A stretch of 64,000 nucleotides of DNA from Pseudoalteromonas lipolytica. GTDB lineage: Bacteria > Pseudomonadota > Gammaproteobacteria > Enterobacterales > Alteromonadaceae. Numbering within the stretch: the stretch's first letter is position 1; every line of letters starts with the position of its first letter. Below the pieces are notes generated by a model that saw nothing but the letters and a program-made list of their open reading frames with translations, was not told the DNA's origin and ran no database searches. The DNA is taken from NCBI RefSeq assembly GCF_001306915.1, contig NZ_LJTC01000008.1:310001-374000 (forward strand), read 5' to 3'. This document shows, piece after piece, positions 28,001 through 36,327 of this stretch. The translations under genes were made by a program, and so were the position numbers.

Positions 28001-29960
28001 TAAGGCCGATAAGTCTTCTTTTGTTAAGCGTAAAAATGCACTTACCCGCATAATTGAAAACGACTCTGTTATTGAAAATTTAGCTGACTATTTTGAACCT
28101 GATTGCCAGCATGATCCGATTGATTACGAACATAATGTTACAAGCGAGGACTTTGCTCGCTACGACAGAAACGATGATAATGGCAACACAATAAAACTAA
28201 ACGATAAGCAACGAATCGCGTTTCAAAAATTATTACGCTATGGTCCGCTGTCAATGTTGCAAGGGCCGCCAGGCACAGGTAAAACAGAGTTTATTGCTGC
28301 TTTTGTACATTACTTAGTAGAAAAGCTAGGGACGCAGCGTATTTTATTAGTTAGCCAATCACATGAGGCGGTAAATACTGCGGCAGAACGTATTCGAAAA
28401 CACTGTAGCAGATTGGATACTCCGTTAGATGTGGTGAGGTTTAGTAGCCGTGAGGCGGCTGTTTCTAGCTCGCTACGAGATGTGTTTTCACCCAATATGG
28501 TTAATAAAAAAGCGGAGCAATTTTCTTCTCATTTAAAAAACCGTGTAATGTCTTTAGCTAAATCATTAAAAGCACCTAAAGAATATTTAGAGGCGTTTGT
28601 AGAACTAGATAAAAAAGTTCTCTCGATTATTGATGAACAACTCAGTGCATTAAAAGAACTAGAGAGCAAAGAGTTAGAGCCGAAAGATAAAAAAGAGCTT
28701 AAAAAGCAAATCAACGAACGAAAAGTATTAATTAATAACCGACTACCAAATGAGATCAAAACTAACAAAGATTGGCACGACGATTTAAGTATTGTGGGCG
28801 ATACCTTAGTTAAGAACTTGAACTATGAGCATGCAGTACAGGCTAATGTTGCTGATAGCGTTAAGCGTTTAATAGCATTATCGAAAGATATGCTAAAAGT
28901 AATGAATTCTGGTAATGCAAACTTAGATGAATTTTTTGCTCGGTCTCGCCAACTCGTAGCCGGTACATGTGTGGGTATAGGTAATTGGCATATAGATATT
29001 GCAAGTAACCAGTATGATTGGATTATTATTGATGAGGCAGCACGTTCAATAGCGAGCGAATTGGCAATTGCCATGCAAGCCGGTAAAAGGGTTTTATTGG
29101 TTGGTGATCATCAACAATTACCCCCTTTGTATTCAGAGCCGCATAAACAAGCACTGGCTAGAAAGTTAGGGATTAAATCGGGCAGTGATGTTGATGAGTT
29201 AATTGAAAGTGACTTTGCTCGAGCTTTTAATTCTTATTACGGTGAGCAGATAGGCGCTAAATTACTAGTGCAATACCGAATGGCTCCCGCCATTGGAACT
29301 TTGGTATCGCAATGTTTTTATAAAGGCGAGCTTGAGAATGGTGAACGAAAAATTCCAGATATTTACGCAGATGTTCCTCCCCAATTAGATGCTGCTACAA
29401 CGTGGTTAGATACTTCTTCATTAGGAAAGAAAGCGCATCACCAAGACGGCTCTGGTACAAGTATTTTTAATGATACTGAGGCTCAAGCAATTGTGGGGTT
29501 GTTACAGAAAATTGACGAAAATCTAGAGTTTGTTAACAATCTTAGTAAACAAGTAAAAGAAGGTGAAGCAGCTATTGGTGTTATTTGTATGTATGGCGAA
29601 CAGAAAAAGCGTATACGACAAAAAATTAAAAAAGCAGGGATTTCAGAGTCACTTATGTCGCTGTTGAAAATTGATACTGTTGATAGCTACCAAGGTAAAG
29701 AAAACCGGATAATTATCTTATCAGTGTCACGTTCTGAACAAAGGCAAAGCCCAGGCTTTTTAAGATCACCAAACAGGATAAACGTTGCATTATCGCGAGC
29801 GATGGACAGACTTGTCATTGTAGGTGATAAGAGAATGTGGCAAGGAAAAAATAGTGACTTACCATTTGGTCGTGTAATTAAATTTATGGAAGAAAATAAC
29901 ACCCCAGGTGATTATGCTTTCGTTGATGTAAACCCTCAAAAGCATAAAAAGGCGGTGTAA
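25002..29960 (+). CDS. NERD nuclease - double protein-kinase-like - SF1 helicase fusion
   Basis: The 1652-residue protein joins several defence-type modules. Residues about 45-150 are a NERD nuclease-like domain (GEIDLLIVTH near 73 and LIVELKHW near 87, matching the D...ExK core). A first kinase-like domain has HRDIGSHSVW near 366 but lacks the usual Lys/Asn and DFG residues, so it looks inactive. A second has HGDLKPENIIV near 628 and IIDVLD, closer to an active kinase. The C-terminus is an SF1 (UPF1-like) helicase with Walker A GPPGTGKT near 1088, motif II IIDEAARS near 1341, GDHQQLPP, and motifs V/VI (DSYQGKENRIIILS, NVALSRA). It could sense, phosphorylate and destroy nucleic acid of invaders (inference). 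A 465-residue partner follows five bases later. Confidence 0.88.
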   Translation: MDIKYWQGGLERHEIDAIEKIKNVLTGPKKQSNKGKNNKKSQGFEALKTLKTSFNEGWKGYAGFRFINKNQQGEIDLLIVTHCNILIVELKHWNGQPITSNNGKWFFGNDDRGKSPVEITRNKKFLLDNLLKPFRGRFSNGKHIPRVYPLVVMTGTSDFTKLQKNDLAETMSLNDFCKLCTNEHAFNERFRPHPDSAVLLNDIPLLEKQLLSANKVESKPLTVGGWVGQDEIFKHPNNIYTEFYAQSESDKNDHAIIRRWEFDKLTNTEAKTPDGRFKIVSREREVLTKIKRENRDLYDHCVSSLTIPSKDKITSQYNEVVELPEGQERLNDFITTYGENLSLDERINLVRVLIARFADLHQLHLAHRDIGSHSVWLSTGQRVALSNFISAFERKKETIGEIRDELSVYEQKESFRSPYIHDVSRLAIIAWAIIKAERLTPKFEKNIAQQLSDCDEWFGPVLLNAFTDKSYANAGELFDALIDSAPSQEEAFTFSSNQLERFVQHSKISRLHPELEFIKETDSKEVYKAENGLVKVWNNINPTDISPGLGQRTLFFLERAEKLQNLNLSFVPKIVDIGITARDSALFLVAQWIEGNTLDTSLRFRGADIIAKALISNVRHMHSLGFAHGDLKPENIIVNGGDIFIIDVLDFHHDANEVYNSEYSPINSENCTAFERDNFAVMKICAELLRIDWGEESSSHPALSNAIIKELQDVDYGFKELTRFEDAFLNPEQSLEVKAETINIEIGGARTDFEDITIYPDNGKLYVSIEQSNKNPADLVLSFCGLGGIQKLFFNRAQFEFEHGMPPIKRESISRRDITSADFEVPFAIKVTQGRASNLGTLNRRIKQLYSFENAIKQFELKRKETNLPADTTSSNSVEPLVGSELKSDESAVEPISTRELWRAIIQTESESHPYVELASEPMAYKDNKDFIILPYEADKDPLDAFTAKDDVEAYIVDGDDEFIIGQVNLSKSGLNKATLSNSSFHAKRLKEEDVIFFRSKADKSSFVKRKNALTRIIENDSVIENLADYFEPDCQHDPIDYEHNVTSEDFARYDRNDDNGNTIKLNDKQRIAFQKLLRYGPLSMLQGPPGTGKTEFIAAFVHYLVEKLGTQRILLVSQSHEAVNTAAERIRKHCSRLDTPLDVVRFSSREAAVSSSLRDVFSPNMVNKKAEQFSSHLKNRVMSLAKSLKAPKEYLEAFVELDKKVLSIIDEQLSALKELESKELEPKDKKELKKQINERKVLINNRLPNEIKTNKDWHDDLSIVGDTLVKNLNYEHAVQANVADSVKRLIALSKDMLKVMNSGNANLDEFFARSRQLVAGTCVGIGNWHIDIASNQYDWIIIDEAARSIASELAIAMQAGKRVLLVGDHQQLPPLYSEPHKQALARKLGIKSGSDVDELIESDFARAFNSYYGEQIGAKLLVQYRMAPAIGTLVSQCFYKGELENGERKIPDIYADVPPQLDAATTWLDTSSLGKKAHHQDGSGTSIFNDTEAQAIVGLLQKIDENLEFVNNLSKQVKEGEAAIGVICMYGEQKKRIRQKIKKAGISESLMSLLKIDTVDSYQGKENRIIILSVSRSEQRQSPGFLRSPNRINVALSRAMDRLVIVGDKRMWQGKNSDLPFGRVIKFMEENNTPGDYAFVDVNPQKHKKAV

Positions 29961-29965
29961 TTGTT

Positions 29966-31363
29966 ATGGAAAATAATTATATAGAATTTAACGAAGTTGA
30001 TTATATTGTTCCTGCTGAAACATATCGTATTGAATACTCTTACTTGAGTAAGCAAGGGTTTGCGTTTACAAAAGATTTTTTACTTCGTGCTTTGCATATA
30101 TCTCCATTGTCTAAATTTGAGTTAGCATCGTTTTTTGGATTCAATCCACGTGAGCTTGATGTAGCTTTAGAGGAGCCCATTAATAAAAATGAAGTGACTT
30201 ACTTAGAGGATGGCAGATTATCTCTGACTGTATTAAGTAAAGGGTATTTTTCTTCTTTAGACGATAAGCCTATGGTAGAAAAGCCTCAACCTGACTCAAC
30301 TAATATCTCTTTTGAACTACTAGGATTTAATAAAGTAAATAAGCAACATGGAGGTTGGAGCACCGGGCTGAGGTTAGCGGCTAATAATGAGATTAAAAGC
30401 ATGAGCGAACAGCATGCAAAAAGCATGTTTAGTAAACATTTTCACCGTTTAGTTGAGTCGGGTGACTTAGGCAAAATTAGGACTGAGGGCAACTCGTTAC
30501 CAAGCCTTTACTCCGTAGATACAGTAACAAGAAAAAAAAGTGTTGCCCATAGAATAAAACGAAAGTTTGAAATAGATTTTGATAATAAAGTTAAGCCATT
30601 TTATGTTAATAAGATATATGAGAATGATGAGGCAATTAGTCAAGCGATCGCTCAGGATACGGATAACCTTAGGTTGAGTGACAACCTGCAGAGCATAAAA
30701 CATGCTTGGGATGCGTTTAAGGATATGTCAGTAGAGCGTTTTGTTAAAAGTGGTGAAATTGATTTTCGTTCAATGATTGCGGAGATGGCTGATACTTCAG
30801 GGAGTAAGCCATATGAATTATTAATAGGCTCATTGTATAGTCGTCAGCCGTGGAGAAAGATTGAGGAGCACCTAAAGCGACTTAAGCCTTCAAAAAATCA
30901 AGGTGGACTAAAAAAATTAAAATGGATTGGTGCGAATACGCGTTATTGGGGTGTGAGTGAAAGCTTTACTAAAGCCAAAGACAGTTTGTTGTCGCATCAA
31001 AAGAATAAGAACGAAAACTGTTATGATTTTATGATGTACCTACCATGTGATGACAGGCCTAATGCTGCAGTTAATGGTAGAAAAGCATGGAAGTATAAGC
31101 TTGGTCAGTTATCGACTAGCTCAGGTATTTTAAACGGTTTATTTGATGGCAATGTTGAAGTTATGTTACTGGATAATGAGTTTGCAGCGGTTTGCTATCA
31201 CCTTTTAATTCCTGACTTAAGCCCAGTACATATTCCTTTGGGTTTTTTTACTAGGGATAAGCAATTGGTAAGGCAGGTATCTAGTGTTGTAGATGATTAC
31301 TTAGAAGGCTCAGCAGCATATGATAAGCCTAACTTAATAGGTTTGTTAAGCTCAGGTAGCTAA
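29966..31363 (+). CDS. Unknown partner of the kinase-helicase fusion
   Basis: The 465-residue protein starts five bases behind the helicase gene and is almost certainly co-expressed. The N-terminal 90 residues look like a winged-helix unit (HISPLSKFELASFFGFNPRE). The middle is basic and helical. The C-terminal 150 residues are mixed alpha/beta (RPNAAVNGRKAWKYKLGQ, then VEVMLLDNEFAAVCYHLL). No catalytic motif was assigned; a degenerate nuclease or DNA-binding adaptor are both open. A decayed hsdR fragment starts 15 bases after its stop codon. Confidence 0.8.
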   Translation: MENNYIEFNEVDYIVPAETYRIEYSYLSKQGFAFTKDFLLRALHISPLSKFELASFFGFNPRELDVALEEPINKNEVTYLEDGRLSLTVLSKGYFSSLDDKPMVEKPQPDSTNISFELLGFNKVNKQHGGWSTGLRLAANNEIKSMSEQHAKSMFSKHFHRLVESGDLGKIRTEGNSLPSLYSVDTVTRKKSVAHRIKRKFEIDFDNKVKPFYVNKIYENDEAISQAIAQDTDNLRLSDNLQSIKHAWDAFKDMSVERFVKSGEIDFRSMIAEMADTSGSKPYELLIGSLYSRQPWRKIEEHLKRLKPSKNQGGLKKLKWIGANTRYWGVSESFTKAKDSLLSHQKNKNENCYDFMMYLPCDDRPNAAVNGRKAWKYKLGQLSTSSGILNGLFDGNVEVMLLDNEFAAVCYHLLIPDLSPVHIPLGFFTRDKQLVRQVSSVVDDYLEGSAAYDKPNLIGLLSSGS

Positions 31364-31378
31364 CTAAAGGATTGAATT

Positions 31379-31870
31379 ATGAAATGTACTGAAGCTAAGT
31401 TAGAGTAAGCGGAGGTTGAGTTACTTGGTGAGCAAGACTACTCGCAATTATTGGGCGGAGGGTTTACGCGAAATAACAGCTCAGCTTGAAAGCAGCCTGC
31501 CAGTGATTTATACGAGAGCAATGAAACCTTTTGTAAGTGGCTGAGTGATGGGTCCTGACTTAAACGGAAGTACTTACATATGAGCTAGGCATTGAAATTG
31601 AAGAATAAGGCTTATACGGCTCATGAAAAGCACTCGTGGTAAATATGACTTTGACTGCCCTTAAGATAAGCTTATTGAGCTTGCCAAGCGGTAAAAGTAA
31701 TTGTAGATGACAAAGTAAAATTTGTTGATTGGAATCACCGCGACGATATTAAATCAGCTTTATAAATTGAGCTGATTTTAATACTCGCTAAATTTAAATA
31801 CTCATCCATCAGCCGCGATGAAGTGTACTGAGAAATATTTGAGCAAACGCAGAGATTTAAAACTAATAAA
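31379..31870 (+). pseudogene. Decayed type I restriction hsdR remnant
   Basis: No open frame spans this stretch, but hsdR-like fragments can be read. The start, with ribosome site AAAGGA and ATG at 31379, gives KCTEAKLE, a stop, then AEVELLGEQDYSQLLGGG, resembling the HsdR N-terminus. The end gives VDDKVKFVDWNHRDDIKSAL and, after a stop, AKFKYSSISRDEVY, a stop, and EIFEQTQRF, resembling the HsdR C-terminal helical region. Most of the nuclease and helicase body is missing, so the gene suffered a large deletion and several stops. It is distinct from the intact hsdR at 4150. Confidence 0.6.
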
Positions 31871-31887
31871 GTTAAAGGATAACAGTT

Positions 31888-32322
31888 ATGACTTATAAAA
31901 ATAGAGATGCAAGCATTCGTTCTGAGAGTATGAATAAGTGGATTGGGCGCATTGAAGAAGAAACAGAACTAGACTCAATAGGCGATACACCTACTGCGAG
32001 GATGGAAGACTTAATAGAAAAAATTAAATGTGCTATGGGACAAAATGTTGATAGTGAAAGTTCAGAAAATAAAGCTGTAGATGATTCTATAAATACATTA
32101 ATTGCTGAAGTTTTCGAGCAAGGTGTTAAGCGTGGTTTTAACCGTTCTTTAGATCGCTTTATGAGTGGAGCCATTAAAACAAAAAAAGTACCTCACGAAG
32201 ATAAATGGAGTTTACACAGCTCATCGAGACACTATCAAATAAAAACTGATTTACCTACGGTTTGTGATGGCAGCCAATCAGTAACAGTAAAAATTAAGCT
32301 TTCTGAATGTGGTTTTGAATAA
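31888..32322 (+). CDS. Hypothetical protein, 144 residues
   Basis: A good ribosome site (AAAGGA) precedes this small, soluble, charged protein. The first 110 residues are mainly helical (for example DSINTLIAEVFEQGVKRGF) and the end is beta-like (VTVKIKLSECGFE). No known domain was recognised. It lies right after the hsdR remnant and may once have belonged to that locus. It is convergent with the gene at 32377-33051, with a hairpin in between. Confidence 0.65.
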   Translation: MTYKNRDASIRSESMNKWIGRIEEETELDSIGDTPTARMEDLIEKIKCAMGQNVDSESSENKAVDDSINTLIAEVFEQGVKRGFNRSLDRFMSGAIKTKKVPHEDKWSLHSSSRHYQIKTDLPTVCDGSQSVTVKIKLSECGFE

Positions 32323-32342
32323 GCATGCTTTAGAGCAAGCAG

Positions 32343-32362
32343 GCTCGGTTTATAAATCGAGC
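32343..32362. terminator. Hairpin between convergent hypothetical genes
   Basis: GCTCGGTTTA and TAAATCGAGC are adjacent and complementary apart from one G-T pair. They form a stem that could stop transcription from both sides. A similar hairpin, AAATCAGCT / AGCTGATTT, lies at 31751-31778 inside the hsdR remnant. Confidence 0.45.
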
Positions 32363-32376
32363 TCAAAACTCGCACT

Positions 32377-33051
32377 TTAATCTTTGGCAAGCCATATATT
32401 TGTTAGATTCTTAAAGTCCATCAGTTCATTTATTTGTATTATTTTTAAATAAGCTCGCTGGTTTCTATTGTGCTTTTGACTAATACCAAGCTTGGAGTTT
32501 TCGAATGTAACCGGTGTGACACTGATATAGTGAAAACTATCTAACCTAATGAGTATTTTATTAAGCTTTTCGTTGCTAATAATTGTATTGAGTGCTTTTC
32601 CTAATAATTGATAAAGTGGCACGTTATTTACTTCTACTAGAGTCTCTGTATTTCCCTCAGCTATCCAAAAACCATAATCATCCCCAAAGTTATCAAGGTT
32701 TACTTTATTGGAGCTACAGATATATACCATCTCACAAGACGAATGTTCTTGAAAAAGTTCATTGAGTGCCAATAAAACTTTGATCTCTAATGGTTGTAAG
32801 TGAGGGTTGGAGATAACATTTTTTGTAAAGCAGTCTTGGTCATCTCTTAGTTTATGAAAAGCAAAAAGGCCACTTTCTGGGTCATCTTTGTCTAGTTCAT
32901 GATTGTTTTTAGTATGTATCTGTAGAAGAGGCCTGTGAATATACACTTCTCCGTTTTTATGTCTGGCATAGTATTTTTCGGACTCGGAATCTTGATGCTT
33001 ATTTTTAAGGATTATAGGGTTTTCTGCCGATCCTAAATTTATATTTTCCAT
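32377..33051 (-). CDS. Hypothetical protein, 224 residues
   Basis: This minus-strand gene is read from the ATG at 33051; an in-frame TTG at 33117 would add 22 residues of unlikely sequence. The product (beginning MENINLGSAENPIILKNKHQ) is soluble, with alternating strands and helices and no signal or membrane segment. No motif was recognised. It is the only minus-strand gene within the island apart from the one at 38537-38899, and is divergent from the AAA+ gene. Function unknown. Confidence 0.7.
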   Translation of the reverse strand: MENINLGSAENPIILKNKHQDSESEKYYARHKNGEVYIHRPLLQIHTKNNHELDKDDPESGLFAFHKLRDDQDCFTKNVISNPHLQPLEIKVLLALNELFQEHSSCEMVYICSSNKVNLDNFGDDYGFWIAEGNTETLVEVNNVPLYQLLGKALNTIISNEKLNKILIRLDSFHYISVTPVTFENSKLGISQKHNRNQRAYLKIIQINELMDFKNLTNIWLAKD

Positions 33052-33266
33052 AATAGTCCAAAAAAACGTTATAGCTTTATTTATGCCTCTGCAGGGCCTA
33101 AAAAACAAGGGGGTCAACTAAAGAATAAAACAAAAGAAAATAAAAAAGCAAAAAAGCTTTAATTATTAATATATTCTGCGTTTGTTTTGAGATGGAAGTG
33201 TGGGTACGTTACTTCTTTTTACTTAGTAATATAGCTGCATAAGTTAATGACTACTAGGTACATAGC

Positions 33267-35288
33267 ATGAACAAAACACCTCAATTAAAACGTATTGTGG
33301 CACACTTTGCCACTCAATTATTAGAAGAGTTTGACGTAGAAGAGCTTTGGCACGATAAGCTATTTAGAAAGGCTTTGTGTGAGGTTGCTGGACTTAATTA
33401 TTCAAACCTTCAAGGTTTAGGTGTTGATGATTTAGTTGCTCGATTAGATCATTTAGCAATAAACACAATGCCTAAAACGTTACAAAAAAATGTACACATA
33501 TTTTGTAAAGCGTTTGGGCTTCCAAAAGCGGCTACTCCTTTGGTTATTTTCTCGTGCTTTATGACGCTCAGTAAACCTTTACGCGAACTTGTGGATTATT
33601 TACGTGATGATTACACGAACGTTATTGCAGAAAAAATAGCTCATGTTCTTGATATTGATGAAACACTACTCAACAAGCAAATTGGGTTAATTATTGAATC
33701 TGGTATGTATTCAATGGATTTGGAGATATTTGCAGGGGAAGATGAGTTTTTAATATTACCAAACGCAATTGCTAAAAGCCTGATTGAAGGTAAGTTAAAA
33801 AGTGAAAGTGATATTTTATCTAGTTTAGTAATCCCCTGTGAGGCTTCTGAGCTTTGCGCTACTGATTTATCTCACTTAGATTTAAAAACGTTACTTAAAG
33901 CTACTCAGAATGCAACTAATACCGCTGGGCAACCACTGAGTATTTTACTTTATGGTATTCCCGGTTCCGGCAAAACTTCATTGGCGCAATATTTAGCAAA
34001 AGCTTGTAGTTCGCAGTTGCTTATGGTGCAAGCTAAGGGTAGTGACTTAATAAACCCAACAAACGAACTTGATAGTAGAAGCGCAAGCTCTGAGCTACGC
34101 TTAGAGCACTTTAATATAGTAAGTAAGCTAGTTGCAAAACGTAAAAAAACAATGCTGTTACTAGATGAGTGTGAAAACATTTTTGAGCGTGATTTATTTT
34201 CAAAAAGTTTCTCAAAAGAGCTGCTTCATAGCTACATTGAAAATCAACCTGTGGTGAGTATTTGGATAACTAATCATCTAGAAGACTTACCTCAAAGCAT
34301 TATTAGGCGGTTCAATATCGTTTATGAAATACCTGAGCTAAGTAAAACAACCAAAGAAAAAATGATTGGCAAATATGTTAAAGGGTTGAACGTGGGTAAC
34401 AACTTCATAAGTAAGTTAGCAGCTCAACGAAATTTGCTGCCAGCCCATATTGCAAAAGCAGTACATGTAGCTAGGTTATGTGGATTTAAAGCACACACTG
34501 CGCGTGAATGTATTGAAGAGAACATCCAAAATACCTTAACTGCATGCGGCTTTTCAACTCATGAGCTGACTTATCAAGCAGAGCAAAAGTTTAATCCTAA
34601 AATGGTGAATATAGAGTCTGAATATGCATCTCTCGAACAGGTAGAAGAGGCTGTAATAGAGTTTTCGAGTTCACGAACTTTGCTAACTGGCCCGCCGGGT
34701 ACCGGTAAAACAGCCTTTGTAAATTATTTATGTGAAAAAGCTGATTTTAAACTCATCTCGGTCAAAGCATCTGACTTGTTAAGCAAGTGGGCTGGCGAAA
34801 GTGAGCAAAATATCGCTCAACTATTTAAACAAGCTACACAGGAGATGAGTGCAATATTAATTGATGAAGCAGATAGCTTGTTATGTAGCCGTGAACAAGC
34901 GATGGCAAATTGGGAAGTGCAAATAGTTAATGAATTATTATGTCAGATGGAGCAATTTCAACTCCCACTTTTTGCAGCTACTAACTTCGCTAAAAACTTA
35001 GATAAAGCAGTAATTAGGCGATTTGATTTCAAGTTAAACCTAGCTTATCTAACACCCATACAGTGCAAAGGTATGTTTAGGCAGACACTGGGTAGAGGTG
35101 TTTTAAAAAAGACAGTTATAAATGAATTGCTTGGGTTATCAAAGCTCACACCGGGTGATTTTGCTATTGTAAAGAGGCAAATGAAGTTTTCGAAACGTCG
35201 TATGACTCAAGAGAGTATGCTGTCAATTTTGAAAGAACAAAATGCTCTCAAAGGTGATTCAGAACGCAAGATTGGATTTGTTATTTGA
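33267..35288 (+). CDS. Tandem AAA+ ATPase (Cdc48-like double ring type)
   Basis: The 673-residue protein has an N-terminal helical domain of about 200 residues and two AAA+ modules. The first has Walker A GIPGSGKTS near residue 230 and Walker B MLLLDECE near 296. The second has Walker A GPPGTGKTA near 475, Walker B AILIDEADSL near 531, and an arginine finger in AVIRRFDF. Double AAA+ proteins usually unfold or remodel proteins. It is followed by an HNH endonuclease and a WYL regulator in the same direction, a typical defence-island grouping. Its partner and substrate are not known. Confidence 0.85.
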   Translation: MNKTPQLKRIVAHFATQLLEEFDVEELWHDKLFRKALCEVAGLNYSNLQGLGVDDLVARLDHLAINTMPKTLQKNVHIFCKAFGLPKAATPLVIFSCFMTLSKPLRELVDYLRDDYTNVIAEKIAHVLDIDETLLNKQIGLIIESGMYSMDLEIFAGEDEFLILPNAIAKSLIEGKLKSESDILSSLVIPCEASELCATDLSHLDLKTLLKATQNATNTAGQPLSILLYGIPGSGKTSLAQYLAKACSSQLLMVQAKGSDLINPTNELDSRSASSELRLEHFNIVSKLVAKRKKTMLLLDECENIFERDLFSKSFSKELLHSYIENQPVVSIWITNHLEDLPQSIIRRFNIVYEIPELSKTTKEKMIGKYVKGLNVGNNFISKLAAQRNLLPAHIAKAVHVARLCGFKAHTARECIEENIQNTLTACGFSTHELTYQAEQKFNPKMVNIESEYASLEQVEEAVIEFSSSRTLLTGPPGTGKTAFVNYLCEKADFKLISVKASDLLSKWAGESEQNIAQLFKQATQEMSAILIDEADSLLCSREQAMANWEVQIVNELLCQMEQFQLPLFAATNFAKNLDKAVIRRFDFKLNLAYLTPIQCKGMFRQTLGRGVLKKTVINELLGLSKLTPGDFAIVKRQMKFSKRRMTQESMLSILKEQNALKGDSERKIGFVI

Positions 35289-35346
35289 ATTTACAACAAT
35301 GACTTAAATAGAAGTATTGATTTTAATATTATTAGGAAACAGAATT

Positions 35347-36312
35347 ATGAGTGATAAAAAAATATCAGATTCATCAGAGTCAATAAAAGTTAAGAAATTA
35401 AAAAAGGAGGCAAAACTAACAAAAGGAAAAAAATCAAGAAGAACGCCTGATTTATCAAAGAGAAAGAAGACTAAAGAGTGGCTCGAAAAACACCCTAAAG
35501 TTTATGAGCTGGCTAAAGAGTTACTTGGCTTTCTTGAGCAGTATAGGGAGCCTAGCTTTCCGTATGGCTGGTTTGATCGAACAAAAAGTCATGTTTTCAA
35601 ATTCGGTAGGGACTCTGTCGGCCCACGTTTAAGTATCCGCTGTAACGAAAATGATTGTACAGTTACTATAACATTGCCAAACGACAATGAGCTTCTAGAC
35701 GAGCTTGGGTTTTCAAGTTCTTCAAAGAAACCAGATCAAAGTAAATTAAAGTTGAAATTTGAAGTAGAATCCAAAAATCAAGCTAATTATGAACACTTAA
35801 TTAAAGTACTTTCAACAAATTTGGTCACACCCTTATCCGCTGGGCAGGATATCGATGTTGATGTAATACCAGAAGCTAAAATAGGTGAAGCTATCGATGA
35901 ACTTGCTGATTTTAAAGGTTTAAATGAAACGGAAAAAGACGCTCTTGTGAAAGTAAGAATAGGACAAGGAAGCTATAGAGACGCTTTGGATGATATTTGG
36001 AAAGGCTGCGCACTAACTGGCATAAAATGTAGAGACTTACTTCGAGCTTCACATATTAAAGCTTGGCGTGATGCTGAGGCTCATGAAAGATTAGACCCAT
36101 ACAATGGTCTATTGCTTGCAGCACATTTAGATGCTTTATTTGATAAGGGCTTAATAAGCTTTGACTCAAATGGCTTTATCTTAATATCAGACTCTATAAG
36201 CGAATCAGATTTAAATAAACTATCATTTGATAAAACTATGCAACTTCATATACCACAAAAAACGCATGAATACATGAAATACCACCGAGAGAAATATGGT
36301 TTTGGATGTTGA
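35347..36312 (+). CDS. HNH endonuclease (HNH_2 type)
   Basis: The ATG at 35347 is used because AGGA lies just upstream. The 321-residue protein has a Lys-rich N-terminus, a central unknown region, and a C-terminal HNH_2 nuclease with CALTGIKCRDLLRASHIK, then DPYNGLLLAAHLDALFDKG and ISFDSNGF. This is the family's usual zinc-less beta-beta-alpha layout with catalytic His in ASHI. It probably cleaves DNA under control of the AAA+ ATPase 58 bases upstream (inference from order). The stop lies 15 bases before the WYL regulator. Confidence 0.88.
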   Translation: MSDKKISDSSESIKVKKLKKEAKLTKGKKSRRTPDLSKRKKTKEWLEKHPKVYELAKELLGFLEQYREPSFPYGWFDRTKSHVFKFGRDSVGPRLSIRCNENDCTVTITLPNDNELLDELGFSSSSKKPDQSKLKLKFEVESKNQANYEHLIKVLSTNLVTPLSAGQDIDVDVIPEAKIGEAIDELADFKGLNETEKDALVKVRIGQGSYRDALDDIWKGCALTGIKCRDLLRASHIKAWRDAEAHERLDPYNGLLLAAHLDALFDKGLISFDSNGFILISDSISESDLNKLSFDKTMQLHIPQKTHEYMKYHREKYGFGC

Positions 36313-36327
36313 TATAAAAGTTTTTCA

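Noticed and set aside
25002..31363. Kinase-helicase gene considered as part of BREX, DISARM or Zorya
   Set aside because: No PglX/PglZ/BrxC, DrmA/DrmB or ZorA/ZorB-like proteins accompany it, and the domain fusion differs from the core components of these systems.
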